56,965 nucleotides of DNA from a virus. The translations under genes and the position numbers were made by a program. The stretch lies in IMG/VR virus record IMGVR_UViG_3300009506_000101, positions 1 through 56,965 of that record. One strand, given 5' to 3'. Position 1 is the first letter of the stretch; each line of letters starts with the position of its first letter. A model generated the notes under the pieces. The model was given only the letters and a program-made list of their open reading frames with translations, made no database searches and had not been told where the DNA came from. Shown here one piece after another: positions 40,182-48,281 of this stretch.

Positions 40182-41349
40182 CCTCGATGATCTGGACCAG
40201 ATCGCCCAGCACGCCCTCGTTGAGCCATGCCCTCAGCTGGTCCGCGACTCCGCCGCCGTACCCTCCACCAGCATCGATCCGGATCGAGATTCTGCCTCCC
40301 GGCATCCGGTGTTGCTTGACCGCCTGCTTGACCAGTCCCGCGACCTGGATCGAGTCGTAGCCCGATACCTGGGTGGCCGGCATGGCCACGAGCCCGTGAA
40401 CCGGGCGGATGACGGAGTCATCGTCACCGAAGCGAGCGACATCAACCCCGATGGTCAGGTCCCGGGACGGCTGGACTCGACCGTGCCGCTGGTACGCTGC
40501 CTCCAGGGCCCCGAGCGACACGACCGTGTTGGTAGAGGATGTCGCGAAGTTGCCCGCGACCCGGACCTGGTAGCGGGGGTCGGTCTTGCCCCACGTCTTG
40601 GCGCGGTCATCGACCCACGACTGGACCGCCAGGCCCTCGATGCGGGACTCGCCCGAGTTCTCGGCCGCGCAGGCCTCGGAGCTCAGGTGATGCAGGCTCC
40701 AGCCAGAGCGCTCGCCGTGGAAGCAGTCGAAGAACTGGCCCGAGTTCTGGGTGGGGTTGCCGAATAGCGCGAACCATGCGCCGCCCGCTAGGTTGCCCTG
40801 CAGGGCGTCGAAGATCTCCTGCCGGACGCCCGAGGCCTCATCGACCAGGAACAGGAGCTCGGCGCCGCTGAATCCTCCGATGTTCTCGGCATCGTCCGTA
40901 CTGAAGCCTATGATCTCGCGGCCGTCGTCCCACTGCACGCCCGTGTCGGGCGCTAGCGCTGGCTCCGGGAGCGTGAAGCCTCTGGCCTTCGCTACTCTCC
41001 AGAGCCGGCGGACATCCCGCCAAGCCAGCTTTTTGACCTGACGGGCCGTCGGGGCCATCAGGATGACGCGCCCCTGAGCTCTCGTGCAGGACCACCACCA
41101 CGCCAGGACCGCTAGATCGAGTGTCTTGCCTGTCTTGTGACCAGAGCGCGTCGCGGTCCTGGGATGCTGCCCCACGCCGTCGAGTACTCGCCGCTGTCCC
41201 GACCAGTACCGAAGCCCAAAGACGTGCTCGCCGAATCCAGCCGGGTCGTCCCGGAACCGCTCGAACTCAATTGGGGCGGCCAGCTGTTGGGCCTGCTGCT
41301 CCTGCTGTGCCTGCAGGGAGCGCATCGTGGCCAACCGCCTGCGCGCCAT
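40165..41349 (-). CDS. terL: Large terminase subunit, ATPase and most of nuclease (frameshifted at 3' end)
   Basis: The packaging motor. Walker A is SGHKTGKT, Walker B ELLFLVDEASG, with a coupling motif near ALFGNPTQNSGQFF. The RNase H-like nuclease begins TIGVDVARFGDDDSVI and has RIDAGGGYGGGVADQL. The frame stops after IIEVSPSE, where the expected continuation is found in the adjacent frame. Start at 41349 (ARRRLATMRSLQAQQEQQ) is favoured; an ATG at 41418 would increase overlap with the small terminase. Either an indel error or true disruption must be resolved. Confidence 0.85.
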   Translation of the reverse strand: MARRRLATMRSLQAQQEQQAQQLAAPIEFERFRDDPAGFGEHVFGLRYWSGQRRVLDGVGQHPRTATRSGHKTGKTLDLAVLAWWWSCTRAQGRVILMAPTARQVKKLAWRDVRRLWRVAKARGFTLPEPALAPDTGVQWDDGREIIGFSTDDAENIGGFSGAELLFLVDEASGVRQEIFDALQGNLAGGAWFALFGNPTQNSGQFFDCFHGERSGWSLHHLSSEACAAENSGESRIEGLAVQSWVDDRAKTWGKTDPRYQVRVAGNFATSSTNTVVSLGALEAAYQRHGRVQPSRDLTIGVDVARFGDDDSVIRPVHGLVAMPATQVSGYDSIQVAGLVKQAVKQHRMPGGRISIRIDAGGGYGGGVADQLRAWLNEGVLGDLVQIIEVSPSE

Positions 41350-41782
41350 CTCGCTCACCGGCAAGTGCCGCAAGGATTTGGGTTGCCAGCTCTGGACCAG
41401 CGACCGCTGTGACAGCATCCAGGATCCTTTCGAGTTCAGACTCGACCGTGACGTTCACCTGGGCCTTGTATCCGAACCGCTCGGACGCGATGTGCTCCAG
41501 GATCCAGGCGAGCGCCCTCCAGTCCTTGTTGCCGTGCTGCCTGATCTTCGCCAGCATGAGGGCCTGCGCCTCGGCCTGCGCCTGCTCGACCTTGTCCGAG
41601 AAGCCGATGAACTGGCGGTTCCCTTCCTTCGCCTTCGTAAGCCAGATGCGGAGCGTTCGGGACGCGATCCCGACGGCGTAGCAGGCCAGCTCTTTCGGCA
41701 CGCCGGCCTGCAGCAGCTTGAGCAGCCTGGCTTCGACGTCCTTCGTCAGCTTGGGGCGACGCCCCGGACCTCGTCCTGCCAT
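41267..41782 (-). CDS. terS: Small terminase subunit
   Basis: The 171-residue protein has an N-terminal HTH (PKLTKDVEARLLKLLQAGVP, KELACYAVGIASRTLRIWL) for DNA recognition, a central oligomerisation helix region (KVEQAQAEAQALMLAKIRQH; WILEHIASERFGYKA) and a Pro/Ala-rich tail. It overlaps the large terminase by about 80 bases, which is long. The ATG at 41782 shares its A with the stop of the methylase gene (TGATG). Confidence 0.8.
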   Translation of the reverse strand: MAGRGPGRRPKLTKDVEARLLKLLQAGVPKELACYAVGIASRTLRIWLTKAKEGNRQFIGFSDKVEQAQAEAQALMLAKIRQHGNKDWRALAWILEHIASERFGYKAQVNVTVESELERILDAVTAVAGPELATQILAALAGERDGAQAVGHDALPAGTAGAAGPTAGRPN

Positions 41783-42813
41783 CAGGCTGCCTTTTGGGAT
41801 ATGCGTTCAGCATTGCCGCCGGTCGCCTTCTCCCAGCGGGCAATGATGCCGGAGCAGTACTTCGGAGACATCTCGATCATCCAGCACCGCAGACCAAGCT
41901 GCTCACACGCAATGAGCGTCGAGCCGGATCCTCCATGCGGATCGAGAACCAGGTCCCCTGCCTTCGTGGAGTTGCTCAGCTGCTCACCGATCAGTGGCGG
42001 CGGTTTCATGGTTGGATGGTCTTTGCTCGCCGATGGCCTCGGGAATTCAAAGACCGTGTCCTGCTTTCGATCCGGTGGTCTTTTGTGAGACTCTCCCGGA
42101 CTCCATCCGTAGAACACGAATTCATGTCGGTAATGGTAGTCGGACCTACCCATCACCCAGCGATCCTTCACCCAAACCAAAACCTGGCGGAGCACTCCGA
42201 TGCGCATCAACTCGGAGCCGAATGTCATACACTGCGGGCCCGGCGGGCCCGCAACGTACCAGACAGCTCCATGCTCCGTATGCTCGATCAGCAGCGCGAA
42301 GACGGAGCGCAGGAAGAGCCGGAGCTTTTCGTCGTCCTGCTGGTCGTTGTCGATCTTCAATGAGTCGGCAGTTTTCCCGACATATTCGACACCATATGGC
42401 GGATCCGTCCAAACCGCCTGTGCCTTCTCGGTCGGCCAGGCCCACGGCTCGCGATTGTCGGCGCAGACCAGCGTGTGACGCCCGAGCTTCCAGACGTCGC
42501 CGCGTTGGCAGATGAGTTCCGGATTCTCCGGAGGTCCGCCGTCGTCCTGAACGTCTCCAGACGCCGGCTCGCCGGAGGACTTCGTCAGCTCCTCGAGATC
42601 CGCCACGTCCCATCCGGCCAACTCCGCGTCGGCCAGAGAGACCTCTTTCAGCAGTTCCCAGAGCTCCGCATCGTCCCAGTCCGCCGCCTCTCCCAACCGG
42701 TTGTCCGCGAGCGCCAGCAGGTGGGCCTGCTCCTCGGTGACGTCGAGGAACCGGACAGGTACCAGCCCATCGGTCGCGATCTGGATGGCGCCCTGGTTCC
42801 ACCGAACCTCATC
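41782..42813 (-). CDS. DNA methyltransferase part of a ParB-methylase fusion
   Basis: This frame supplies the end of the ParB-like region (FLDVTEEQAHLLALADNRLG) and a beta-class methylase: AVWTDPPYGVEYVG (DPPY catalytic motif), KDHPTMKPPPLIGEQL, and LDPHGGSGSTLIACEQLGL (AdoMet site; His replaces the usual Phe of DPFGGSG). It should methylate adenine N6 or cytosine N4. The N-terminal half of the protein is in another frame (42648-43331); a single missing base near 42813-42818 joins them. Such fusions often sit beside terminase genes and may protect phage DNA. Confidence 0.82.
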   Translation of the reverse strand, partial: DEVRWNQGAIQIATDGLVPVRFLDVTEEQAHLLALADNRLGEAADWDDAELWELLKEVSLADAELAGWDVADLEELTKSSGEPASGDVQDDGGPPENPELICQRGDVWKLGRHTLVCADNREPWAWPTEKAQAVWTDPPYGVEYVGKTADSLKIDNDQQDDEKLRLFLRSVFALLIEHTEHGAVWYVAGPPGPQCMTFGSELMRIGVLRQVLVWVKDRWVMGRSDYHYRHEFVFYGWSPGESHKRPPDRKQDTVFEFPRPSASKDHPTMKPPPLIGEQLSNSTKAGDLVLDPHGGSGSTLIACEQLGLRCWMIEMSPKYCSGIIARWEKATGGNAERISQKAA

Positions 42814-43331
42814 GGCTGCTCCTCGGTCGCGTCCCGCCACTCGGCCATCAGGAGCGCGACGGCCTTGAGCCTGGTGTGGCCCGCGATGAGCTCGCGGTCC
42901 GATTGCCTGGCCACCATCGGGGCCCCGAAGCCGAACCGCTTGATCGAAGCCGAGACCTTGACCGCCGCTTCGTCGTTTCGCCTCGGGTTGCGCCTCCAAG
43001 GCCTCAGACTGTCGGCCTTGACCCACTCGGCAGCAGCCTGTCCGGCCCGAGCAGCGTTCGGATCTTTCGGTGCAGCAGGCTTGGAAGCCGCTTGGCCCGC
43101 TGGCCTTTCACTATTCCGCCTACTGGCCGGCTTGGACGCTTTGGTCGTTGGCCTACTGGTCGACTGTCTCGCGACTGACACGCTCGTCACCCAGGTGTCT
43201 GACACCACGACCGATAGCCCATTGCTGGCTACTGGCGGCCTCGTGGTGAGCTCGTCTACCGGCAGGCATCGAGCTAGCCACGAGGTCACGCCCGGGCCAC
43301 TTGGCGGCGGCGAGGGGGGATGCGCCGCCAT
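42648..43331 (-). CDS. ParB/Srx-like N-terminal part of the ParB-methylase (frameshifted)
   Basis: From an ATG at 43331 a Ser/Pro/Ala-rich, poorly ordered 100 residues precede the ParB nuclease-like domain: VKADSLRPWRRNPRRNDEAA, SIKRFGFGAPMVARQSDREL and IAGHTRLKAVALLMAEW, with the GHTR motif. After EEQP (about 42815) this frame becomes non-homologous and ends at 42648, while the natural continuation (DEVRWNQGAIQIATDGLVPV) is in the frame of the methylase. So the annotated end is an artefact of the shift. Confidence 0.7.
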   Translation of the reverse strand: MAAHPPSPPPSGPGVTSWLARCLPVDELTTRPPVASNGLSVVVSDTWVTSVSVARQSTSRPTTKASKPASRRNSERPAGQAASKPAAPKDPNAARAGQAAAEWVKADSLRPWRRNPRRNDEAAVKVSASIKRFGFGAPMVARQSDRELIAGHTRLKAVALLMAEWRDATEEQPMRFGGTRAPSRSRPMGWYLSGSSTSPRSRPTCWRSRTTGWERRRTGTMRSSGNC

Positions 43332-43380
43332 CTTGGGGCCCCACCCTATACGCGCGCGCGAGGCAAAAGTAGCGAATCGA

Positions 43381-43794
43381 TCACCGAGTTGGTACAGGAC
43401 GGCCGGACGAGAGCTCTCGCAGGGCACGATTCATGCTTCGAAGTGAATTTCGGAGCGCTCGGAGCTTTTGTTCGTGATCGGCGATTTGGGACTCGAGTGC
43501 GGACGTCCTGCTCTCCTGTAGGTTTGGGTCCGTTCGGAGCTCCCGCAAGAGGGCCTCGGCCGACACCATCATGGTCCTGGGACCGAACCGTTTGAGCAGC
43601 CCCGAGGCCCCCCGTCGGCGCGACTCCCGGTCCATAAATTTCAGCCGGCGCCGAACCGTCGCGACGGACGTCCACCGGAAGGGCTTGACAGCGTCCTCGC
43701 CGGCCTCGTTGGCCAGCAGCTGCCATTCCCGGCGCCGCAACGCGTTGAGCAGGCCCGTCGCTTCCTGGAACGTCAGCCACTTATCGGGCTTCAC
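43381..43794 (-). CDS. Small helical DNA-binding-like protein
   Basis: The 137-residue protein begins KPDKWLTFQEATGLLNALRR, then WTSVATVRRRLKFMDRESRR, which suggests an excisionase/MerR-like winged helix, and ends with a basic coiled coil (QIADHEQKLRALRNSLRSMN). The GTG at 43794 is in a GTGA overlap with the 43791 gene. Could regulate packaging or late genes; unproved. Confidence 0.6.
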   Translation of the reverse strand: MKPDKWLTFQEATGLLNALRRREWQLLANEAGEDAVKPFRWTSVATVRRRLKFMDRESRRRGASGLLKRFGPRTMMVSAEALLRELRTDPNLQESRTSALESQIADHEQKLRALRNSLRSMNRALRELSSGRPVPTR

Positions 43795-44060
43795 AGCTTC
43801 CGCGCCCCCTCCAAGATCCTGGTCAGCTCGCGCCCGCACCAAGCGGATTCTCGTGCGGCGTCGCAGGACTCGTGCTCGACCGTCGCCGCGTAGCATCGAT
43901 GCTGCCCCTTGAGTTTTTTGGCCAGCGCGGCCAGCCGCCCGACCTCACCGACGCTCAGCGTGATGCCGATCGCGTCTTCGCTGGCTTTCTGCTCTCGTCT
44001 CCGAGCCTCCACCAAGCTCGGCCATTCCCGATTGCGCCGCAGGCGTTCGCTCTCATCCAT
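43791..44060 (-). CDS. Small helical protein
   Basis: An 89-residue, charged, helical protein (ERLRRNREWPSLVEARRREQ; VGEVGRLAALAKKLKGQHRC) with a Cys/His/Glu cluster (HESCDAARESAWC). Coupled on both sides by short overlaps. No recognised family. Confidence 0.55.
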   Translation of the reverse strand: MDESERLRRNREWPSLVEARRREQKASEDAIGITLSVGEVGRLAALAKKLKGQHRCYAATVEHESCDAARESAWCGRELTRILEGARKL

Positions 44061-44295
44061 TGCTCGGCTTGCTCCAGTAGTACAGGTCTGGCGCGTTGGC
44101 CTTCTCGCGGGCTTTGAAGTCGTCGATCGAGTCCTGCCCTACCAGAATCGTGACTCCGCACTCAGTGCACCGCTCTCCGAATGGGCGTGGCGTTTGCCAG
44201 TGGTCCTGGTCTTCGGCGCCGCAATGCGGGCAGTCGAACATCCAGTGCTCCATCCCGCAGGTTTCGCAGTCGGCTCCCACGTAGAGCTTGATCAC
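44053..44295 (-). CDS. Small zinc-ribbon protein
   Basis: The ~80-residue product has CETCGMEHWMFDCPHCGAED and RCTECGVTI, a double zinc ribbon. The GTG at 44295 is preceded by GGGGGAGCC; an in-frame ATG at 44382 would add 29 Ala/Arg-rich residues. One of several Cys-rich small proteins in this cluster; likely nucleic-acid or protein binding. Confidence 0.6.
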   Translation of the reverse strand: MIKLYVGADCETCGMEHWMFDCPHCGAEDQDHWQTPRPFGERCTECGVTILVGQDSIDDFKAREKANAPDLYYWSKPSNG

Positions 44296-44369
44296 GGCTC
44301 CCCCCGATACCGATTTGGCGCCAGCGCGATTCCGCTGCCCAGCAGCTGCTCCAGGAACCTCCCGGGGAT

Positions 44370-44669
44370 TCAGCGTAGCCATGGCCGCTTGCGGAGCCGC
44401 CTTTCCTGCCTCCTGGCCTTCGATGCCTCGGCCCTACGCTCATGGCGGTTGCGTCCCGGAGCAGGATCTGGCTCGTCCACCACCCACCTGCCCGTGCCCT
44501 CGACGGGTCGGATGGCGTCGTCCTGGCTGGACAAAACCTCGAGCCGCTCCCCACACTGCCCGCAAGCCAGCTCGAACTGCCCGAGGTCGAACAGATCCGG
44601 GACGTTTGGCCTGATCGACATCTGCCCCATGACGCAGCAGCCTGGGCACCGGACAGTCACGAGCATCAT
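44370..44669 (-). CDS. Small zinc-ribbon protein with basic tail
   Basis: The 99-residue protein has two Cys pairs, VRCPGCCVMG and LACGQCGERL, and a very basic C-terminus (RNRHERRAEASKARRQERRL) suited to RNA or DNA binding. The tandem ATG at 44669/44666 overlaps the upstream stop as ATGA. Confidence 0.6.
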   Translation of the reverse strand: MMLVTVRCPGCCVMGQMSIRPNVPDLFDLGQFELACGQCGERLEVLSSQDDAIRPVEGTGRWVVDEPDPAPGRNRHERRAEASKARRQERRLRKRPWLR

Positions 44670-45007
44670 GGCGCCCCATCCAGGATCTCGACCCCCTCCA
44701 GCATGCAGCACCACTGCAGGTCGATCCACGCAAGCTCTCCGAGCAGCACGTAGTGGGGCCGCATCCGCTTCGTGATGGGGTCGCGGCTCGCCGGGATCTC
44801 AAACACGTCATCGCGCCTGAGATCCGGGTCCAGCCTGAACTCGACGTCCGGAGGAGGAGGCCCCATCGCGTCGATCGTAGCCCTCATCTGCATGAGGTCC
44901 GGAAGCTCCAACCCGGCCGCGCCAGTGCTGAAGGTCTGGGGTGTGATGGTGGCGCTCGGCCAGTCCGCGAATAGCCAGAGTCCAGTTTTGGGATCCAGAT
45001 CAAACAT
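44666..45007 (-). CDS. Hypothetical protein
   Basis: A 113-residue protein with MFDLDPKTGLWLFADWPSA at the start, a Pro-rich centre, and DPITKRMRPHYVLLGELAW in the C-terminal half. No membrane segment or known motif. It is coupled to both neighbours by short overlaps, which is the main evidence for expression. Confidence 0.55.
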   Translation of the reverse strand: MFDLDPKTGLWLFADWPSATITPQTFSTGAAGLELPDLMQMRATIDAMGPPPPDVEFRLDPDLRRDDVFEIPASRDPITKRMRPHYVLLGELAWIDLQWCCMLEGVEILDGAP

Positions 45008-45290
45008 ACTCTCTGGCCCTTCGGATCGCCTCGAGAAGCTCAGTCGTCCCCATCATGGCCTCGATGCTGGTGCCTCCGGTCCGGAGCACGAGCGTGAGGC
45101 ACCCGGGCCCGTCGATGAATCCCAGGCCTCCGTCATCCGACCGCACCACTTCCCGCTCATGCTCCACACGTAGCTCCAAAACCCCGCGGTTGATGCCGAG
45201 GTCACCCAGCGCGACCCGGCTGATATGGACCTGAAGCTCGACTGCCTTGGGCTCGGGCTTTTCCTGCCCGCACGCTTCACACTTGCTCAT
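45000..45290 (-). CDS. Small CxxC protein
   Basis: The 96-residue protein starts MSKCEACGQEKPEPKAVELQ, a short zinc knuckle, and continues as a beta-rich region (VHISRVALGDLGINRGVLEL) with a C-terminal helix. Unknown family; it shares the N-terminal knuckle style with its neighbours and overlaps both. Confidence 0.55.
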   Translation of the reverse strand: MSKCEACGQEKPEPKAVELQVHISRVALGDLGINRGVLELRVEHEREVVRSDDGGLGFIDGPGCLTLVLRTGGTSIEAMMGTTELLEAIRRAREYV

Positions 45291-45505
45291 CCCTCATCCC
45301 TCCAGCGCGCCCACCAGGTGGCCAGCCTCTCGAGCAGACCGGGGCGCGGGTTCAGCTGGTTCCACTCTTCGATACACCACAGGGCCGCGCTGCTGCTCGA
45401 CCGCCATCGCGTCGCCTGTCCGCACCCGCACTTCAGCCGCACGCTCCACGACCTCGCGTCCGTCTCGGTCTCGGGCAGCGACCCGCACTTCTGGCAGCGG
45501 TTCAC
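45287..45505 (-). CDS. Lar-like restriction-alleviation / zinc-ribbon protein
   Basis: The 72-residue protein follows the Lar family plan: MNRCQKCGSLPETE, a Trp/Ser/Val strand region, RLKCGCGQATRW and a helix with EEWNQ (compare EAIEAWNRR in Lar). Lar of Rac prophage moderates type I restriction, but most phage homologues are untested. It overlaps the 45502 gene by four bases. Confidence 0.6.
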   Translation of the reverse strand: MNRCQKCGSLPETETDARSWSVRLKCGCGQATRWRSSSSAALWCIEEWNQLNPRPGLLERLATWWARWRDEG

Positions 45506-46446
45506 GCGCCACCCCGATCCTTCTCAGCCCGCCGCCGCATGATCTCGAACGCCAGGAAATTGAGGGCCTGCGCACCCTCTTGCTCGGTGCGGTCAGTATT
45601 CGTCGTCGGAGATCCTGTTCGTCGCCAGAACCAGACGTGGCCCCAAGTTCCTTCCTTTATGGACTTGAGCATCAGCCCATCGAGAGCCTCTCGATATTCT
45701 TCGAACACCCACCCCTCCGGGCACTTGACCTGCGGCACCGCCGGCGCCTCCTGCTTCTCGAGCGGCTCAACCTTCCCGACCGTGAGCCCGATGCGGTCGG
45801 CCTCGGCGAGCGCGCTAGGCTTGTCGTGGAAACGCCTGAGTATGTTCTGGTCCGGGCGCAGCATCAGCCAACCGCCTTCGACCTCGCACAGTGTCACGAT
45901 CTCTGGCAACTCCTCGAGCCAACCACGCGGCGATCCTTTCGTAGCGTAGGCATGCATCCGCGTCCGGCGCGTCACCTTCAGACCGCGTTGCTCCGCCGAC
46001 TCTCGAGCCGCCTCCCACGTCTTGAACGTCGACACGACCGTGGGCTCTAGCCCGACCCGAAGCTCGACCTTTCCGCCATCCTCCCGAAGCTCGACATCCG
46101 GAGGCTTCTGCGCATCACCTCCGTGGCTCTCGATGTCGGCCAACCGCCGCTCGATGACCGCGAGCTTTCCGCGCAGCTCCTCCTCGAGTCGGCACACCTT
46201 TCCAACCCGCAGATCTCGAAGCTCTTCATTCAGCCAGGACAGCTCCGACCAGTGCGCGTCCAGTCTCCGTTTGAGCGCTCGCCGCGTCGGCCACTCCGGG
46301 TCTCCGTCGCCTTGTGGTTCCGTCGTGCGCTTGTTTAGCTCGTCGAGCTCGGACCGCATGCCGTCGAGTTCGGCGCCCAACGCTTCGTGGTCTGGATATG
46401 AGAATTGCCCTCGCTGCTGCCAAATCCTCTCGCTAGGCTTCGACAC
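45502..46446 (-). CDS. Large coiled-coil protein of unknown role
   Basis: The 314-residue protein has an N-terminal coiled coil (ELDGMRSELDELNKRTTE; ELRGKLAVIERRLADIESHG) and a C-terminal mixed domain with TFKTWEAARESAEQRGLKVT and CPEGWVFEEYREALDGLMLK. GAGGTGC ahead of the GTG at 46446 supports this start. Possibly a scaffold or an anti-host factor; no family. Confidence 0.6.
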   Translation of the reverse strand: MSKPSERIWQQRGQFSYPDHEALGAELDGMRSELDELNKRTTEPQGDGDPEWPTRRALKRRLDAHWSELSWLNEELRDLRVGKVCRLEEELRGKLAVIERRLADIESHGGDAQKPPDVELREDGGKVELRVGLEPTVVSTFKTWEAARESAEQRGLKVTRRTRMHAYATKGSPRGWLEELPEIVTLCEVEGGWLMLRPDQNILRRFHDKPSALAEADRIGLTVGKVEPLEKQEAPAVPQVKCPEGWVFEEYREALDGLMLKSIKEGTWGHVWFWRRTGSPTTNTDRTEQEGAQALNFLAFEIMRRRAEKDRGGA

Positions 46447-46636
46447 GCTGCACCTCAACGAGCGACAGGACCTCCGACATCATGCGCCACGGGATCCGCG
46501 ACGTGTCGAACCAGCAGACCTTCACGGTATCGGGTAGCTGGTGATGGTCCACGACTGCAGGGCACTGCTCGACCGTCGCGACCTGCCCGTTCTGCAGCTT
46601 GACCTTCTCGCCTGGTTTGAATTGCTTGTCGGTCAT
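46433..46636 (-). CDS. Small beta-barrel-like protein
   Basis: A 67-residue protein with QFKPGEKVKLQNGQVATVEQ and PDTVKVCWFDTSRIPWRM, a KOW/SH3-like or DUF2158-type small barrel. Start ATG 46636 (GGGAG eight bases ahead) overlaps the 46633 stop. Function unknown. Confidence 0.55.
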   Translation of the reverse strand: MTDKQFKPGEKVKLQNGQVATVEQCPAVVDHHQLPDTVKVCWFDTSRIPWRMMSEVLSLVEVQRVEA

Positions 46637-47364
46637 GTCTTTGGCTCCCATTGCACCAGCATCGCGAGTCCTATGTCTTCTAGCCTTCGGACCAGTTCGT
46701 CCGTCACCCATTCGCGAATTGACTCGCCACCATCGGATGTGTCGCATCTCCAGTGAAGCGATGGTGGGAGGACTCCGCCGACCCAAGCGTGGATTCGATA
46801 GCCGTCCATTTCGTCCAGCGCGTTGACCTCCTCGACTATTCCGGCAAGGTCGACGGCGAATTCTCCTCCTGGTCGGTGTTCCTCCGGCACCGGCGGCTCG
46901 GGCTCGGGCTCTTCCTGGAACGGCATCGCTCGGACGTTGTCGCCGTCCGCGTTGACGCCGTCGACTCCGAGAATTGGCGGCGTATTGTCCCCTCCATCTC
47001 GCAGAAATGCTCTATAGTCGTAGCCTTCATTCAGCGAGCCTGAGCTAAGTGGATGAGCGTGCTCGACCGCCCTCTCGAGCTCGGTCGCGTCTGGCGCCTC
47101 AATGCCGTTGAACAGGATCTTTCCCTCCCGGATGATGCGATTATCGCGTTCAGCCTCCGCCTCCACCCGCAGCCTGCACAGCTCCCGCCGGCCCTCATGC
47201 GTGATGGTGAGGTCGTTCCAGTAGGTCCGGTCCGACGCAGCGAGGTAGTCAAAGTGTCCCGAATCCACCATCACGAGGACGTCGAGCGGGTCGAGCTCCT
47301 GGGTTCCGAGGCTCCCGTCTCGGTGTGCCTGCAGGTAGAACTTCAGTTTGGTTTCGTCGTTCAT
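46633..47364 (-). CDS. Hypothetical acidic protein
   Basis: The 243-residue protein has an N-terminal helix/strand unit (LQAHRDGSLGTQELDPLDVL), a HTH-like segment (TITHEGRRELCRLRVEAEAE), an acidic Pro/Glu linker (EEPEPEPPVPEEHRPGGE) and a Trp-rich end (AWVGGVLPPSLHWRCDTSD). No known family. The ATG at 47364 is preferred over an upstream in-frame start. Confidence 0.55.
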   Translation of the reverse strand: MNDETKLKFYLQAHRDGSLGTQELDPLDVLVMVDSGHFDYLAASDRTYWNDLTITHEGRRELCRLRVEAEAERDNRIIREGKILFNGIEAPDATELERAVEHAHPLSSGSLNEGYDYRAFLRDGGDNTPPILGVDGVNADGDNVRAMPFQEEPEPEPPVPEEHRPGGEFAVDLAGIVEEVNALDEMDGYRIHAWVGGVLPPSLHWRCDTSDGGESIREWVTDELVRRLEDIGLAMLVQWEPKT

Positions 47365-47368
47365 GATG

Positions 47369-47689
47369 TCACCAGCTGTTGATGCACCGCACGTGGGTCG
47401 TGCCTGGCGGAAGGTCAGCAAGCGCTACCTCGAGTCCTTCACCGTCTTCCGTGTGCACTTCCTTCGCCTTCACCCCTGACTTGTTGTCGCACCCGTATGG
47501 GCCCAGCGGCACCATGGCGCCGCTCTCGTTCGGGACCTGCGTCGTGCCCCGTTCAATCCACAGACGGTCCGCAAGCTCGTCCGGGATGTCATCCACGCCA
47601 GCGGCCCGAAGTGCGTGCCATGCCCGTAACGCCTTTCGGTAGTCCTCGGTTGGCGCGAGGATCGCGTACATCTCTGTCGACATGCTCAT
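47369..47689 (-). CDS. Hypothetical protein
   Basis: A 106-residue protein, STEMYAILAPTEDYRKALRA at the start, then WHALRAAGVDDIPDELADRL and a beta C-terminus (EGLEVALADLPPGTTHVRC). The pattern recalls small metabolic or nucleotide-binding domains but I cannot place it. ATG 47689 is in an ATGA overlap with the next gene upstream. Confidence 0.55.
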   Translation of the reverse strand: MSMSTEMYAILAPTEDYRKALRAWHALRAAGVDDIPDELADRLWIERGTTQVPNESGAMVPLGPYGCDNKSGVKAKEVHTEDGEGLEVALADLPPGTTHVRCINSW

Positions 47690-48166
47690 GTTTCTCGTTT
47701 CCCTTCTACCCAATTGCCAGCGGCTTCCTGAGCCGCACGGTTCCATTCGCGGTGCGCCGCCCGCACCAGCTTCTCGGCTCTGTGCGCGAACGGCTCGCAG
47801 TCCTCGCGCTTCCCGAGCCGGAGCGCCTTCCTGAGCTTCTCGTCATCTCCGAAGCGCCACAGCGCCACGATCGCGACGCGACCCAGCAGGCTGTGGTTCG
47901 TCGGCAGCGTGCCGGCCGTGCTGTAGTACGCGACCAGCACGTCCCGATGCTGGAGCCTGACCGGCCCCATTGGACCTTGCGTTGCCCAGCCGCCCGCCGT
48001 TGGCTCGGAACACGGCCGCGATCTTCCTCTCGACCAGTTCCTCGGCTGGGATGGACCCGCTTGGTTCAAGCGACGCGGCGTGCAGGCCCAGCGCCGAGTC
48101 CGCCTCCTGCAGGAGGAACTCGACGTCGTCATTCCAGAGCTCAGGGTCGTGGTGGGGGCGGGGCAT
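47686..48166 (-). CDS. Hypothetical protein split by a frameshift
   Basis: Residues 1-62 (DPELWNDDVEFLLQEADSAL; EELVERKIAAVFRANGGRLG) are in the frame beginning ATG 48166; the remaining 97 (QGPMGPVRLQHRDVLVAYYS; LGKREDCEPFAHRAEKLVRA) are in the +1 frame ending at 47686. One extra base at about 47980 accounts for the break. The rejoined protein is helical and ends in an ATGA overlap with the 47369 gene, which supports the reconstruction. Confidence 0.55.
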
Positions 48167-48281
48167 GGTTCAACCGTTCGCGACCTCGAGCAAGACGTCT
48201 GCGTGTGACAGCGGCTCCGTCGAACATCAGAACGTAGACAAGAACACTCTGCAGAATTGCCACTACGAATAGACCTGTCAT
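48141..48281 (-). CDS. Small single-span membrane protein
   Basis: The 46-residue product has one transmembrane segment at residues 2-22 (TGLFVVAILQSVLVYVLMF) and a basic, Pro-rich tail (RRRLARGRERLNHAPPPP). ATG 48281 is in an ATGA overlap with the RusA-like gene. Such micro-proteins in phage early regions often inhibit a host membrane process; function unknown. Confidence 0.55.
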   Translation of the reverse strand: MTGLFVVAILQSVLVYVLMFDGAAVTRRRLARGRERLNHAPPPPRP

